Positions 17,040-25,493 of a DNA stretch of 64,000 nucleotides are shown in pieces; positions within the stretch are counted from its first letter, which is position 1; every line of letters begins with the position of its first letter. A program made the position numbers and the translations under genes. A model generated the notes under the pieces. That model was given only the letters and a program-made list of their open reading frames with translations, did no database searches and was not told the DNA's origin. Source of the stretch: Sutcliffiella horikoshii (GTDB taxonomy: Bacteria; Bacillota; Bacilli; Bacillales; Bacillaceae_I); the NCBI RefSeq assembly GCF_002157855.1, contig NZ_CP020880.1, positions 3,472,001 through 3,536,000 of the forward strand, in the 5' to 3' direction.

Positions 17040-17756
17040 CAATAGCTCCTGTACTTCATTTATTTTCAATTTAGAAATATGGGCATATTTCTCATGATTG
17101 GTGAAGTAGGCAAAATAGGTTTCATTTTTAGGTGTGATATGTGACAACATTCTTAGATTAACAATATAAGATCGATGTGTCCGATAAAAATTCTGATCCA
17201 ATTGTTTATAGATATCACTGATATTTTCATAGGTTTCAATGGACTGGTTGGTTGTATAAATGATGCATTTCTTCCCAGACTTTTCAATAAAAATGATATC
17301 TTCAAAAGGTATGTAGTAGAAGGAACTATTTGAACGGATGGATAATCTTTTATTTGGGTTTCTTTCTTCCGAATCCGCAACCTCAGCTAGTAACTGGGCT
17401 TTGGCACGTTCCAGCGCTTTGTATAATCTGATTTTCTCAATCGGCTTTACAATATAGTCGACTGCCGAAATTGCAAATGCCTCCACTGCAAATTCGTTAT
17501 AACCTGTCACAAAAATAAACTTTAGTTTAGGAGAGAATTCAAGGCATTCTTTTATTGCATCCAAACCACTTTTCTTTGGCATATTTATGTCCGCAACAAC
17601 AAGATCAACCTTGTTTTTCATCACACTATCAATCAGTTTCTCTCCGCTATTACAAGTATCTATAATTTGAAATTCCTTCAGCTCTCCTATAAAAAACTCC
17701 AATATTTCAAGAGAATTCTGATTGTCATCAACAATTACTACATTTATTGGTTTCAA
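17019..17756 (-). CDS. LytTR-family response regulator
   Basis: 245 residues. The receiver domain (VIVDDNQNS, phospho-acceptor Asp56 in VVADINMP) is followed by a LytTR DNA-binding domain (SNSSFYYIPFEDIIFIEKSGKK, FYRTHRSYIVNL). Start is TTG with aaagggg about 10 nt upstream. It lies 28 bp after a cytoplasmic histidine kinase and is surely its partner. LytTR regulators usually pair with membrane LytS-type kinases; pairing with a HisKA PAS-GAF kinase is less usual. Confidence 0.9.
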   Translation of the reverse strand: MKPINVVIVDDNQNSLEILEFFIGELKEFQIIDTCNSGEKLIDSVMKNKVDLVVADINMPKKSGLDAIKECLEFSPKLKFIFVTGYNEFAVEAFAISAVDYIVKPIEKIRLYKALERAKAQLLAEVADSEERNPNKRLSIRSNSSFYYIPFEDIIFIEKSGKKCIIYTTNQSIETYENISDIYKQLDQNFYRTHRSYIVNLRMLSHITPKNETYFAYFTNHEKYAHISKLKINEVQELLAQITKS

Positions 17757-17784
17757 TCGAAGAAAACCCCTTTCTTTCGATGTA

Positions 17785-19494
17785 TTATATCGGTACCTTC
17801 ACCCAGAAGGTACTCCCTGTTCCCTCTATGCTAGAAACGCCAACGGTTCCTTTCATTTCTAAGACATTCTGTTTTACAAGAGTCAAGCCTATGCCTGTCC
17901 CTTCCACTCCTGGAATGGCATGATTCACCCTGTAAAAGGGCTCAAAGATGTTATCATGGTGACTTTGCGGGATGCCAATTCCCGTATCTTTCACAAATAT
18001 AGCCAAGTACCTGCCATCTACCCGCCAATAGAGCGTGACAGTTCCATTCTTTTTGTTGTATTTAATGGCATTGTTTAATAGATTGACCATTACTTGTTGA
18101 AAACGTATAGGGTCGATTTCAATCGTAATATCCTCCACATCTTTTTCAATGTAAAGGGATATCCCTTTTTCCTTTGCATTATTGCTAACGGCATGCAAGC
18201 TATCCCAAACAGCATCTTTTATTCGTATTGGTTTTACATTTGTTTTAATAGTTTCTGGATTGGTATCAATACGAATTAGCTCTAAAATGTTATTAATGAG
18301 TTGCAGAAGATGCCTGCTTGAACTTAGTATTTTGGCAAGTCTTGATTTTTGCTTGTCTGTGAGTGGATCTTTTTGATCACTCTCTAAAACTTGGCTGTAT
18401 CCTATGATGGAATTTAACGGCGTTCTTAACTCATGACTGATCATTGCCAAAAAATTCGTTTTGGTTTTACTTTCTCTCTCTACTTCATTTTTTTCGTTCA
18501 TAAGCCGTAACTTTCTCTCGTTTTCCTTAAGGTGCAGGTTTGCTACTTCCAATGTTTCTGTGTTTTGGGTCAACTCGTCTACTTTTGTCATTCTATCCAG
18601 CACAATAGTTACCTGATGACAAATAGAATGAATTAAATCAAGTTCTTCTGATGTAAAAGTGGAACGTTTTTTGGAACCGAAAGAAATGGTACCGACAAGT
18701 TCCCCAAATGATAGTAATGGTTCACAAACGTATGATTTGACTCCAAGTAGACGAATCAGGTCCAAAATTTTATCCCCTCTGCCATCCAAATGCTCAAAAA
18801 CCATTCTTCTTTTATTTTGTGCAACAGTACCACACACAGCCGTTCCCTTTTCAAGGTACATAAAGGTCTCCAGCTCTTCATTGCAAATTCCATGATGGTT
18901 GGTTAACACAAGTCTATTCTGCTCCTTGTCCCAACTATAATTAATATAGATATCAAGATCCAACACTTGTGAAAGTTTATGAAATAATGAATCTAGCAGT
19001 TCTTTTGGATTTTTGATAGAGGTCAACATGGCAGCAGAATCATTTAGAACATTAAGCTTTTCTGTCTGTCTGTAAAGCGCTGCTTCCGTCTCTTTTTGCT
19101 TATTTATATCCAAAAAGAGCATAGAAAAATGATTTGCATCAATAGGATAAATGATCACGTTAACCCATTGATCTGGATTTTCAAAAAGTTTCATTTCATG
19201 TTGTACAAAAATGCCTTCTTGTATTACACTGTATGTATATTTAAGTAATATATTTAATGCATCTTTATTCAAAAGGTCTGAGAGTAGCTTCCCCTTCACC
19301 GATTGTTTGGTGTGTCCAAGGATCCTCATGGCTCCACCATCAATAGAACTGACTTTGAGGTCAGAATGAAACAGGATAAGTCCTTTAGATACATGGAGAG
19401 GTTCACCTTCACGTTGTATTAAACTATTAACCCCGATGATTTCCAACCTCCTTTTTGCAAGGAAATAGCACATTAGAACTTGTACTATATGCAT
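17785..19494 (-). CDS. Cytoplasmic PAS-GAF sensor histidine kinase
   Basis: 569 residues in the longest frame, no membrane segment. A PAS domain (about 35-135), a GAF domain (about 155-300; CGTVAQNKRRMVFEHL, GELVGTISFGSK), a coiled coil, HisKA with His354 in MISHELRTPLNSIIGY, and HATPase_c (LLNNAIKYNKKNG, VKDTGIGIP, GTGIGLTLVKQ). The start is uncertain: the only strong Shine-Dalgarno (aaaaaggagg, about 19450-19459) lies inside the frame and is followed by TTG at zero spacing and ATC ATC at 6-9 nt. The true N-terminus may be near residue 17-20. It pairs with the LytTR regulator. The domain build resembles sporulation kinases. Confidence 0.88.
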   Translation of the reverse strand: MHIVQVLMCYFLAKRRLEIIGVNSLIQREGEPLHVSKGLILFHSDLKVSSIDGGAMRILGHTKQSVKGKLLSDLLNKDALNILLKYTYSVIQEGIFVQHEMKLFENPDQWVNVIIYPIDANHFSMLFLDINKQKETEAALYRQTEKLNVLNDSAAMLTSIKNPKELLDSLFHKLSQVLDLDIYINYSWDKEQNRLVLTNHHGICNEELETFMYLEKGTAVCGTVAQNKRRMVFEHLDGRGDKILDLIRLLGVKSYVCEPLLSFGELVGTISFGSKKRSTFTSEELDLIHSICHQVTIVLDRMTKVDELTQNTETLEVANLHLKENERKLRLMNEKNEVERESKTKTNFLAMISHELRTPLNSIIGYSQVLESDQKDPLTDKQKSRLAKILSSSRHLLQLINNILELIRIDTNPETIKTNVKPIRIKDAVWDSLHAVSNNAKEKGISLYIEKDVEDITIEIDPIRFQQVMVNLLNNAIKYNKKNGTVTLYWRVDGRYLAIFVKDTGIGIPQSHHDNIFEPFYRVNHAIPGVEGTGIGLTLVKQNVLEMKGTVGVSSIEGTGSTFWVKVPI

Positions 19495-19778
19495 TATAGC
19501 TTTTATAATCGATTATTTGAACCTTATGTTTTTTGTATTCATTATGTATGCTTTGCTATTTTACATCTAAACACTATTGAACAACCACTCAAATTAGCAC
19601 TTTTCATGTAGCTTTTCTCCTCCTTTCAAACCAACATACCCTTATTTCACAAGCTTTTTTCTACTTTTTGATAAAAACAAAAAAACAACAATACCCTTTA
19701 TTGAAATAATGTTCTCCCGTGAAAACTTAACAATATTTACCGCGATTTACATACAAAAAAAGAGAAGCAAAAGCCCCC
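19495..19778. other. Intergenic region, no gene seen
   Basis: AT-rich DNA between the small ORF after phaC and the kinase gene. It should hold the kinase promoter and the end of the pha transcript. A weak hairpin with a T7 run lies around 19757-19800 on the minus strand. Confidence 0.4.
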
Positions 19779-19892
19779 CTACTGGTTTTCTTTTAGACTT
19801 ATTAGAAATTGCATATAAACAGTTGCTCCTATCCCCATATATTCTATATAAGGGTTCATATTCCATTTAATGTTCTCATGTAAGACATTCAT
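19779..19892 (-). CDS. 37-residue ORF at the end of the pha operon
   Basis: Starts 17 bp after phaC with a strong gggaggg site 6-7 nt before ATG. The product begins MNVLHENIKWNMNPYIEYMG and continues with IGATVYMQFLISLKENQ, so it is rich in Met, Tyr and Asn with a moderately hydrophobic C-terminal half. No family is recognised. The good ribosome site and tight spacing favour a real microprotein tied to PHA metabolism; no homology evidence is available here. Confidence 0.5.
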   Translation of the reverse strand: MNVLHENIKWNMNPYIEYMGIGATVYMQFLISLKENQ

Positions 19893-19909
19893 ACTCTATC
19901 CCTCCCACT

Positions 19910-20944
19910 CTATGAATCTGCTGGTTCTGACCGTTCATGCAACCAATTATCCAGATATCCAGGTAGTCTTCCATTTTCAACAGATGTCCCTGTATGTCCG
20001 CCTGTTAATATGTGAGATGTCTTATCAACACTTCCCACTTTATCCATAACTGGCAGAATGTGATCAAGCGGTACAAGCCGATCTCCCTCTGTACCTACTA
20101 CAAGTAGATTCGCATTAATATTAGATAGCATGGCTCCTTCGCCGTTTATTTTACTTTCATTTTTAATAAGCTTATTGTCTTTTGTAAAATCCTCAATGAT
20201 TTGCTTGGCAACACCACTGGTTAAAGGAATGTGTCCTTTTGTCCACGTATTAAATTTGTGCCATTTGTCTACATAAGCTTTATTATCCCGATTTAATAAA
20301 AGAGATAGATAAGGAGTAAAATAAATAGGTGATGTAACCATACGTATACCCGCTTCAACGTGAGAGGCTGGAATAATTCCAAGCTCATCCATATAACGAG
20401 AGCTGTCCCAATTATCTTCTCTCAAAACTTTTACCCATTTATCAAAATAACTAGGAGTGTTGAAATCAACAGGCGTGACAAACAAGACTAGATTTTTTAT
20501 TGGTTCCTTTGCTATAGAAGCATACATAGCCGCAAGTGTCCCCCCAAGACAATAACCAAAGATGGTCATTTCTTTCGCACCGGAATGCTTGATTGCCTCC
20601 TTAACCCCACGTTGAATATACTCTGTAATAAAGTTATCTAGTGTCATGTCCCTATCTTCTAGCCCTGGCTTTCCAAAATCAATCATATAAACATCAAAGC
20701 CCTTTTTCACAAGTGCTTCAATAGTACTTCCACCCGATATCATGTCCAGGATAAATGGCTGATTAATCAAAGAATAGATGATAAAAATCGGCACGTTGTA
20801 TTTTCTTACAGGTGCTTGATAATACCAAAGGGTAGCTTTGTTTTTTCTCCAAATAGATTGTCTGGCCGTTACTCCATCCTTGAAAGGTGTTTCATTATAA
20901 TGCATCATTTTCTTTTTCCATGCACCCAGCTTCATATCATCCAT
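19910..20944 (-). CDS. phaC: Class IV polyhydroxyalkanoate synthase catalytic subunit PhaC
   Basis: About 344 residues, alpha/beta hydrolase fold. The lipase-like box with the nucleophile Cys is GYCLGGTLAAM; Asp lies in GTEGDRLVPL and His in GGHTGTS. These are the triad of PHA synthases. Size and partner PhaR indicate class IV, the Bacillus type. The start is taken at ATG 20944, overlapping the phaR stop; GTG 20953 is another choice. It polymerises (R)-3-hydroxyacyl-CoA on the surface of storage granules. It is the third gene of SDR-phaR-phaC. Confidence 0.93.
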   Translation of the reverse strand: MDDMKLGAWKKKMMHYNETPFKDGVTARQSIWRKNKATLWYYQAPVRKYNVPIFIIYSLINQPFILDMISGGSTIEALVKKGFDVYMIDFGKPGLEDRDMTLDNFITEYIQRGVKEAIKHSGAKEMTIFGYCLGGTLAAMYASIAKEPIKNLVLFVTPVDFNTPSYFDKWVKVLREDNWDSSRYMDELGIIPASHVEAGIRMVTSPIYFTPYLSLLLNRDNKAYVDKWHKFNTWTKGHIPLTSGVAKQIIEDFTKDNKLIKNESKINGEGAMLSNINANLLVVGTEGDRLVPLDHILPVMDKVGSVDKTSHILTGGHTGTSVENGRLPGYLDNWLHERSEPADS

Positions 20945-21386
20945 CAAGATCACTTACTATAGAACGAACAATCTTTTCATCATGTCCAAGCAATGAAGAT
21001 ACGATTGCTTGGCGTTCGGCCATGTCCTCCAAAATCACTTTTACCATATTTCTTTCACTTTCAGGAGTTTGCCCCGAGGAGCTAGTTCCTTCCTGTAACT
21101 GCCCTTCAAGGCGATCAATTTTATCCTCTATTTGAATAAGCAGCTTAGCAATATTGGCAACGTCGTTTTTAGTAGGAAAGTTATATTTTAAGGACAGCAC
21201 TTCTACTTGTTCTCGAATCTTTCTTAACTTTTCTGCTTCTAATTCGCTTTCAAGCCCTACAATGCGAAATACCGACTCCTTGTTCAGACCTGACTTTATC
21301 GCTTCATTCCAGTCATTCTCCAATTTTATTGCTTTAACTTTTAATTTTTTGTTCCTTTCCTCTTTATTATTGCTTGAATGCAACAT
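20937..21386 (-). CDS. phaR: PHA synthase subunit PhaR
   Basis: About 149 residues from ATG 21386 (aaaggg upstream; a TTG at 21410 could also serve). Mostly helical with a C-terminal region rich in charged residues. The order directly before and overlapping phaC, the length and the motif LSLKYNFPTKNDVANIAKL match the PhaR subunit that class IV PhaC needs for activity. Not to be confused with the DNA-binding PhaR of proteobacteria. Confidence 0.9.
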   Translation of the reverse strand: MLHSSNNKEERNKKLKVKAIKLENDWNEAIKSGLNKESVFRIVGLESELEAEKLRKIREQVEVLSLKYNFPTKNDVANIAKLLIQIEDKIDRLEGQLQEGTSSSGQTPESERNMVKVILEDMAERQAIVSSLLGHDEKIVRSIVSDLDG

Positions 21387-21417
21387 TATTGGTTCACCCT
21401 TTCCTTCCAATTCAACC

Positions 21418-22194
21418 TCATATTAAGGAGGTCATCCCTCCATCTACCACCAAAATGTGTCCTACACAGTAATCGGATGCGTGAGAAGACAAAAACACCG
21501 CCGCTCCCTTTAAATCATGTTCGCCTCCGAAACGTTTTGCAGGTATTTGTTCTTTTAACATTGGAGCAGAGTGCTCTATTATTTTTTCGGTGATTTTAGT
21601 AGGAAACATTCCCGGTGCGATGGCATTCACCTGTATATTATAAGGAGCGAGTTTTACAGCAAGATCTTTTGTAAACGTGATGACCCCTCCTTTGCTTGTA
21701 TTATAAGCAATGGTGTCCATTAGTTTTGGATCTGTCCCACCCATTCCAGAAACAGAAGCAATATTGATTATTTTTCCGTTACCTTGTTTCTGCATGATTC
21801 TTGCCGCTTTTTGACTAAATAAAAACAATCCTTTTAAATTCACGTTCATCACTTTATCCCACTTGTCAGCTGGCAAATCCAATGTTGGCGCCATCCAAGA
21901 GGTCCCACTGTTGTTTACAAGGATATCCAACGTTCCGAAGTGCTTCACCGTTTCCTCAATGACATGTTGAATTTCTTCCTCTTTTGTTACATCACACGCA
22001 AATGCCAATGATTTTACGCCTATTTGTTTCAATTCCTGGCTTACTTTCTGACAAGATGTAAGATCACGCGAACATACAACAACGTTCGCCCCCGCTTCAG
22101 CAAGAGCCTTTGCCATGTGTGCCCCAAGCCCTTTTCCTCCCCCAGTCACAATTGCCGTTTTGTTCATTAGACTAAACAAATCTTTTACTTCCAT
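21418..22194 (-). CDS. Short-chain dehydrogenase/reductase in the PHA operon
   Basis: 258 residues, classical SDR: TGGGKGLG nucleotide motif, NNSG, catalytic Ser in IASVSG, YNTSK (Tyr/Lys), and the PG motif AIAPGMFPT. It starts the operon SDR-phaR-phaC (31 bp before phaR). By position it would be the PhaB-type acetoacetyl-CoA reductase supplying (R)-3-hydroxybutyryl-CoA, but the sequence is nearer to gluconate 5-dehydrogenase-like SDRs than to the usual Bacillus PhaB, so the substrate is uncertain. RBS ggggga, ATG at 22194. Confidence 0.85.
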   Translation of the reverse strand: MEVKDLFSLMNKTAIVTGGGKGLGAHMAKALAEAGANVVVCSRDLTSCQKVSQELKQIGVKSLAFACDVTKEEEIQHVIEETVKHFGTLDILVNNSGTSWMAPTLDLPADKWDKVMNVNLKGLFLFSQKAARIMQKQGNGKIINIASVSGMGGTDPKLMDTIAYNTSKGGVITFTKDLAVKLAPYNIQVNAIAPGMFPTKITEKIIEHSAPMLKEQIPAKRFGGEHDLKGAAVFLSSHASDYCVGHILVVDGGMTSLI

Positions 22195-22386
22195 AATGTG
22201 TCCCCCTCTTTGATTGCTAGTTTCCTTTTTCAGTCTAGTAACAATTAATAGATTCCATATAGTATAGTAGGGAACTACTCAAGGTGTGAGTAAAATGATG
22301 AATTGGTGGAGGTGGAAAATACAATTACTAATAAGGGTAAGATAAAATGACATTCCCCAAGACTTTTTTAGTTGTTTGAGTATGCT

Positions 22387-22517
22387 CCGCTGTTGATTTC
22401 CGCAAATGGCTTCGCTTTCCGCGGGTGGAAGGGACAGGTGAGACCCCAGAAGCGTTGTGAGGAGGCTCACGGACCGCCCGCAGGCAAGGCGAAGCGCCTG
22501 GAACGGAAATCAACGGG
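22387..22517. repeat. RE1, palindromic intergenic element
   Basis: 131 bp. Terminal inverted repeat ttgatttccg / cggaaatcaa (10 bp, perfect). Core gtgagacccc ... gaggaggctcac. Lies 36 bp beyond the cold-shock gene terminator. First of nine related copies in the window. Confidence 0.85.
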
Positions 22518-22554
22518 ATCTCCACTCTCTTATCTTTTAAAAAACAAAAAAAAA

Positions 22555-22577
22555 GACCCTCCAGATGGAGAGCCTTT
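22555..22577 (-). terminator. Intrinsic terminator of the cold-shock gene
   Basis: Stem gaccctcc / ggagagcc with a 4-nt loop, then nine T on the minus strand. Confidence 0.85.
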
Positions 22578-22597
22578 TTCTCAACTTTATGTCAAAA

Positions 22598-22795
22598 TTA
22601 CTTTTGAACGTTAGTTGCTTGAGGTCCACGAGCGCCTTGCTCGATTTCGAAAGTTACTGTTTGACCTTCTTCTAAAGATTTGAAACCTTCGCCTTGAATA
22701 GCGGAGAAATGTACGAATACATCGTCTTGTCCGTCTACTTCGATGAAACCGAAACCTTTTTCAGCGTTGAACCATTTTACTTTACCTTCTAACAT
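22598..22795 (-). CDS. cspB: CspB-type cold-shock protein
   Basis: 65 residues from ATG 22795 (gtaggagg upstream); the longer frame adds an unrelated N-terminus. One cold-shock domain: [17 protein letters not shown] (RNP1) and [10 protein letters not shown] (RNP2). It is closest to B. subtilis CspB. It binds single-stranded RNA and melts structures that block translation in the cold. A 15-nt hairpin sits just before its ribosome site (22812-22826). Confidence 0.93.
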   Translation of the reverse strand: MLEGKVKWFNAEKGFGFIEVDGQDDVFVHFSAIQGEGFKSLEEGQTVTFEIEQGARGPQATNVQK

Positions 22796-23261
22796 TATGT
22801 TTCCTCCTACAGTGGAACTTTTCCACAATTGTATTACCATTCTTGCTCTGCATAATCTTTCAAGACGAAAAACATTGAAGTAAATTCCTTCTATCAGCCT
22901 TACCGAACAAAAACAATTAACTTAATCATAGAGGTTATATATCAAAAAATCAAGTTTTATTTGGTTTTGCTAGTAACTTCCATTAGAAAAGTGTACTTTG
23001 TTACGGGTGAAGACATACAAGATTTGCTGCAACGATGGTGATTTTCTGTAGTAGTGTACCCATTTCTCAACTTTTTATAAACCTATATTTCAGAAATTTT
23101 TTCTATATACCGCTCCTTTATAGTTAAAGTATGTGGTCATTGGAAAATACTTTTTAAAAAATATACCATTTAGTACTTTTCTTTTTTCAATTGTTTTTGT
23201 AAGATAGTACAATATTCAACAACAATAGACAAATGTATTTTAGGGGAGGACACTGGACACC
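22796..23261. promoter_or_regulatory. Divergent regulatory region: csp 5' leader and symporter promoter
   Basis: About 466 bp without a gene. Cold-shock genes usually carry a long 5' leader, and a perfect 6-bp stem with 3-nt loop (gtggaa ctt ttccac, 22812-22826) lies 3 nt upstream of the csp Shine-Dalgarno. The right half should hold the symporter promoter. No known riboswitch was recognised. Confidence 0.5.
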
Positions 23262-24422
23262 ATGAGAAAATTCGGACTTTTACCAAGAATTATCCTTGCC
23301 ATTTTATTAGGGGTAACTGTTGGAAGTTTTGCACCTGAATGGTTCGTTAAAATATTTGTTACGTTTAACGAGATCTTCGGAAACTTTTTAGGATTTGCAA
23401 TTCCATTAATTATTATTGCATTTATTGCGCCTGGTATAGGGGAAATTGGAAAAGGAGCAGGGAAGTTTCTTGGCTTGACTGCTTCCATCGCCTATCTGTC
23501 TACTATTGCAGCAGGCGTCTTAGCCTATTTCGCTGCAAGTACGTTATACCCGTCCATATTAAAGAACGCTAGCCTGACAGGAGCAATGGAAAACCCGGAA
23601 GAAGCATTACTAAAGCCTTTCTTAGAACTTGAAATTCCAGCACCCTTTGAGGTGATGACTGCACTTATTATTGCATTTACACTTGGACTTGGAATGTCCG
23701 CAATCAAAGGGGAAACATTAAAAATAGCTATGATCGAGTTTAGAAGCATTATTGAACTTGTCATTTCCAAAGTAATTATTCCGCTTTTACCTATTCATAT
23801 TCTTGGTATATTCGCTAACATGACATACGGTGGGCAAGTTCAAACGATTATCAATGTATTTGCAAAAGTATTTGTATTGATCATTTTATTACATCTAATC
23901 ATGTTAATCATTCAATATTCCGTAAGCGGTGCTATGTCTAGAAAGAATCCTTTTGCCATGCTTAAATCTATGATGGCTGCCTATTTTACAGCCCTTGGAA
24001 CTCAATCTTCCGCTTCGACCATTCCAGTTACCCTTGAACGTACTAAGAAGATGGGGGTAAGAGAAAAGACAGCAGATTTTACCGTTCCGTTACTGGCAAA
24101 CATTCATTTGTCAGGTAGTACAATAACAATTGTTTCGTGCGCGATGGCAATTATGTTTATCAATGGAATGGATTATTCCATATTCATAGTACTTCCATTT
24201 ATTATGATGCTCGGTGTTACGATGATAGCAGCCCCTGGCGTACCTGGCGGGGCTGTAATGGCTGCCATCGGTCTGTTACAGACAATGCTTGGATTTGATG
24301 CAACGATGGTATCCTTGATGATTGCTCTTTATCTTGCTCAAGATAGTTTTGGAACAGCATGTAATGTTACGGGTGACGGTGCCATTGCTAACGCTGTTGA
24401 CAGACTTACTGCATCTAAATAA
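23262..24422 (+). CDS. Dicarboxylate/amino acid:cation symporter (DAACS family)
   Basis: 386 residues, eight or so membrane segments plus the two re-entrant hairpins of the glutamate-transporter fold. The first hairpin motif is TQSSASTIPVTL (family SSSATLP), and later NVTGDGAIANAVD corresponds to the TM8 substrate-binding region. Family members import glutamate, aspartate or C4-dicarboxylates with Na+ or H+; the exact substrate cannot be read. RBS ggggagg, followed by a strong terminator. Monocistronic. Confidence 0.88.
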   Translation: MRKFGLLPRIILAILLGVTVGSFAPEWFVKIFVTFNEIFGNFLGFAIPLIIIAFIAPGIGEIGKGAGKFLGLTASIAYLSTIAAGVLAYFAASTLYPSILKNASLTGAMENPEEALLKPFLELEIPAPFEVMTALIIAFTLGLGMSAIKGETLKIAMIEFRSIIELVISKVIIPLLPIHILGIFANMTYGGQVQTIINVFAKVFVLIILLHLIMLIIQYSVSGAMSRKNPFAMLKSMMAAYFTALGTQSSASTIPVTLERTKKMGVREKTADFTVPLLANIHLSGSTITIVSCAMAIMFINGMDYSIFIVLPFIMMLGVTMIAAPGVPGGAVMAAIGLLQTMLGFDATMVSLMIALYLAQDSFGTACNVTGDGAIANAVDRLTASK

Positions 24423-24428
24423 TTTAGA

Positions 24429-24471
24429 AAAAGGTGGCGCCCAATTACTTCAATTCTGGCGCCACCTTTTT
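24429..24471 (+). terminator. Intrinsic terminator of the symporter gene
   Basis: A 13-bp perfect stem (aaaaggtggcgcc / ggcgccacctttt) followed by seven T; A-rich on the other strand, so it may also serve the convergent small gene. Confidence 0.9.
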
Positions 24472-24484
24472 TTGTACAGAATAT

Positions 24485-24670
24485 TTATTTTAGCGCACAA
24501 GCTACTCTATCGTAGCCAAATTGCTCTAAGAATTCGTTATAGGCTTCTATTTTACCAAGGATGATGTCATGCTCTAAATCTCCTTGATTAGTCGCCTCCA
24601 TCTCCTTGCAATACTCCTTTATCCTTGATTCCACATAAGAAATAATCGCTGTTTCATTAAAAGAAGTCAT
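24485..24670 (-). CDS. Small hypothetical protein, 61 residues
   Basis: Acidic, helical (TAIISYVESRIKEYCKEM, KIEAYNEFLEQFGYD). The gtgaggtga site lies 6 nt before ATG, and the gene shares the symporter terminator in convergent layout. No family recognised. Good ribosome site and ordinary codon use support a real gene. Confidence 0.65.
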   Translation of the reverse strand: MTSFNETAIISYVESRIKEYCKEMEATNQGDLEHDIILGKIEAYNEFLEQFGYDRVACALK

Positions 24671-24778
24671 TCCCTATCACCTCACTTATTGATAGTAGAT
24701 AAATACCCTCCTTCTAAATACAACAAACAACAGCCAGCACATCCATTCTTACAAAATTTTTATCTGATTGGTTAATCA

Positions 24779-24906
24779 CCGCTGTTCCTTTCCGCAAATG
24801 GCTTCGCTTTCCTAGGGGCGGTGCTTGAGCCTCCTCACTTAGCTGCGGGGTCTCAAGCTACCGCTATCTCCCTCAGGAGTCTCCGCCATTTGCTCCAATC
24901 CACAGC
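24779..24906. repeat. RE2, palindromic intergenic element
   Basis: 128 bp, reverse orientation relative to RE1. Ends gctgttcc / ccacagc; core ttgagcctcctcac ... ggggtctcaa. It faces RE3 across an 88-bp spacer. Confidence 0.8.
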
Positions 24907-24994
24907 TTAAAATTACATAAACGATACGGTAATGCATTTTAAGTTAATACAGTTAGATCCCTTTTACAAACCCTTCGCTGAATGATGTCACTTT

Positions 24995-25124
24995 GTTGAT
25001 TGGAGTGGAAGGCGCGCAGACGCCCGCGGGAGGAAGGGACAGGTGAGACCCCGGAAGGCGAAGCCTGAGGAGGCTCACGGACCGCCCGCAGGCAAGCGAA
25101 GCGCCTGGAACGGAAATCAACGGG
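24995..25124. repeat. RE3, palindromic intergenic element
   Basis: 130 bp, same orientation as RE1, 26 bp beyond the sspH terminator. Apical stem aggc-gaa-gcct is perfect. With its left flank (gaatgatgtcac) it is nearly identical to RE6. Confidence 0.85.
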
Positions 25125-25149
25125 CTTAGATAATTTCTTAACTAAAAAG

Positions 25150-25167
25150 AGACTCAATTCTGAGTCC
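25150..25167 (-). terminator. Intrinsic terminator of sspH
   Basis: Stem gactca / tgagtc with a 4-nt loop, then CTCTTTTTAG on the minus strand. Confidence 0.75.
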
Positions 25168-25175
25168 CATTGTGG

Positions 25176-25361
25176 TTATTCTCCTAATTCAATTAAGTCG
25201 GAAACAGCAACTTGTGTACGTTCTTCTCCCGGACCGCGAAGATGAATTGTCGCAGTTTTTCCATCTTCACTTAAAGAGTCAATCCACACCTTTGTTCCTT
25301 CAAAGGTCACCTCTATTGTTGCGGAAGAGGATAGTATTTGTCTTGCACGTGTTTCATCCAT
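25176..25361 (-). CDS. sspH: H-type small acid-soluble spore protein
   Basis: 61 residues from ATG 25361 (ggGAG 8 nt upstream; a GTG 9 bp earlier is possible). The pattern MDETRARQILSSSATIEV, VWIDSLSED and ATIHLRGPGEE matches the SspH family, a minor spore protein made in the forespore under sigma-G. It has no DNA-binding motif of alpha/beta SASPs. It is divergent from mstX-yugO and followed by its own terminator and element RE3. Confidence 0.88.
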   Translation of the reverse strand: MDETRARQILSSSATIEVTFEGTKVWIDSLSEDGKTATIHLRGPGEERTQVAVSDLIELGE

Positions 25362-25493
25362 TCTCGTCACTCCCTACTCCATTATTCATTCATCACATGA
25401 TTCATACTTATTCTTCCAATTGCAGGCCATTTTATCCATTTGAAGTTTAAGTTTCAAGGTATTTTGTCAACAATGTAAGAAGAGGTGAATGAG

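Noticed and set aside
22279-22614. Several short ORFs inside RE1 (and alike in RE3-RE6)
   Set aside because: Open frames come from the GC-rich palindrome; they lack ribosome sites and differ between copies.
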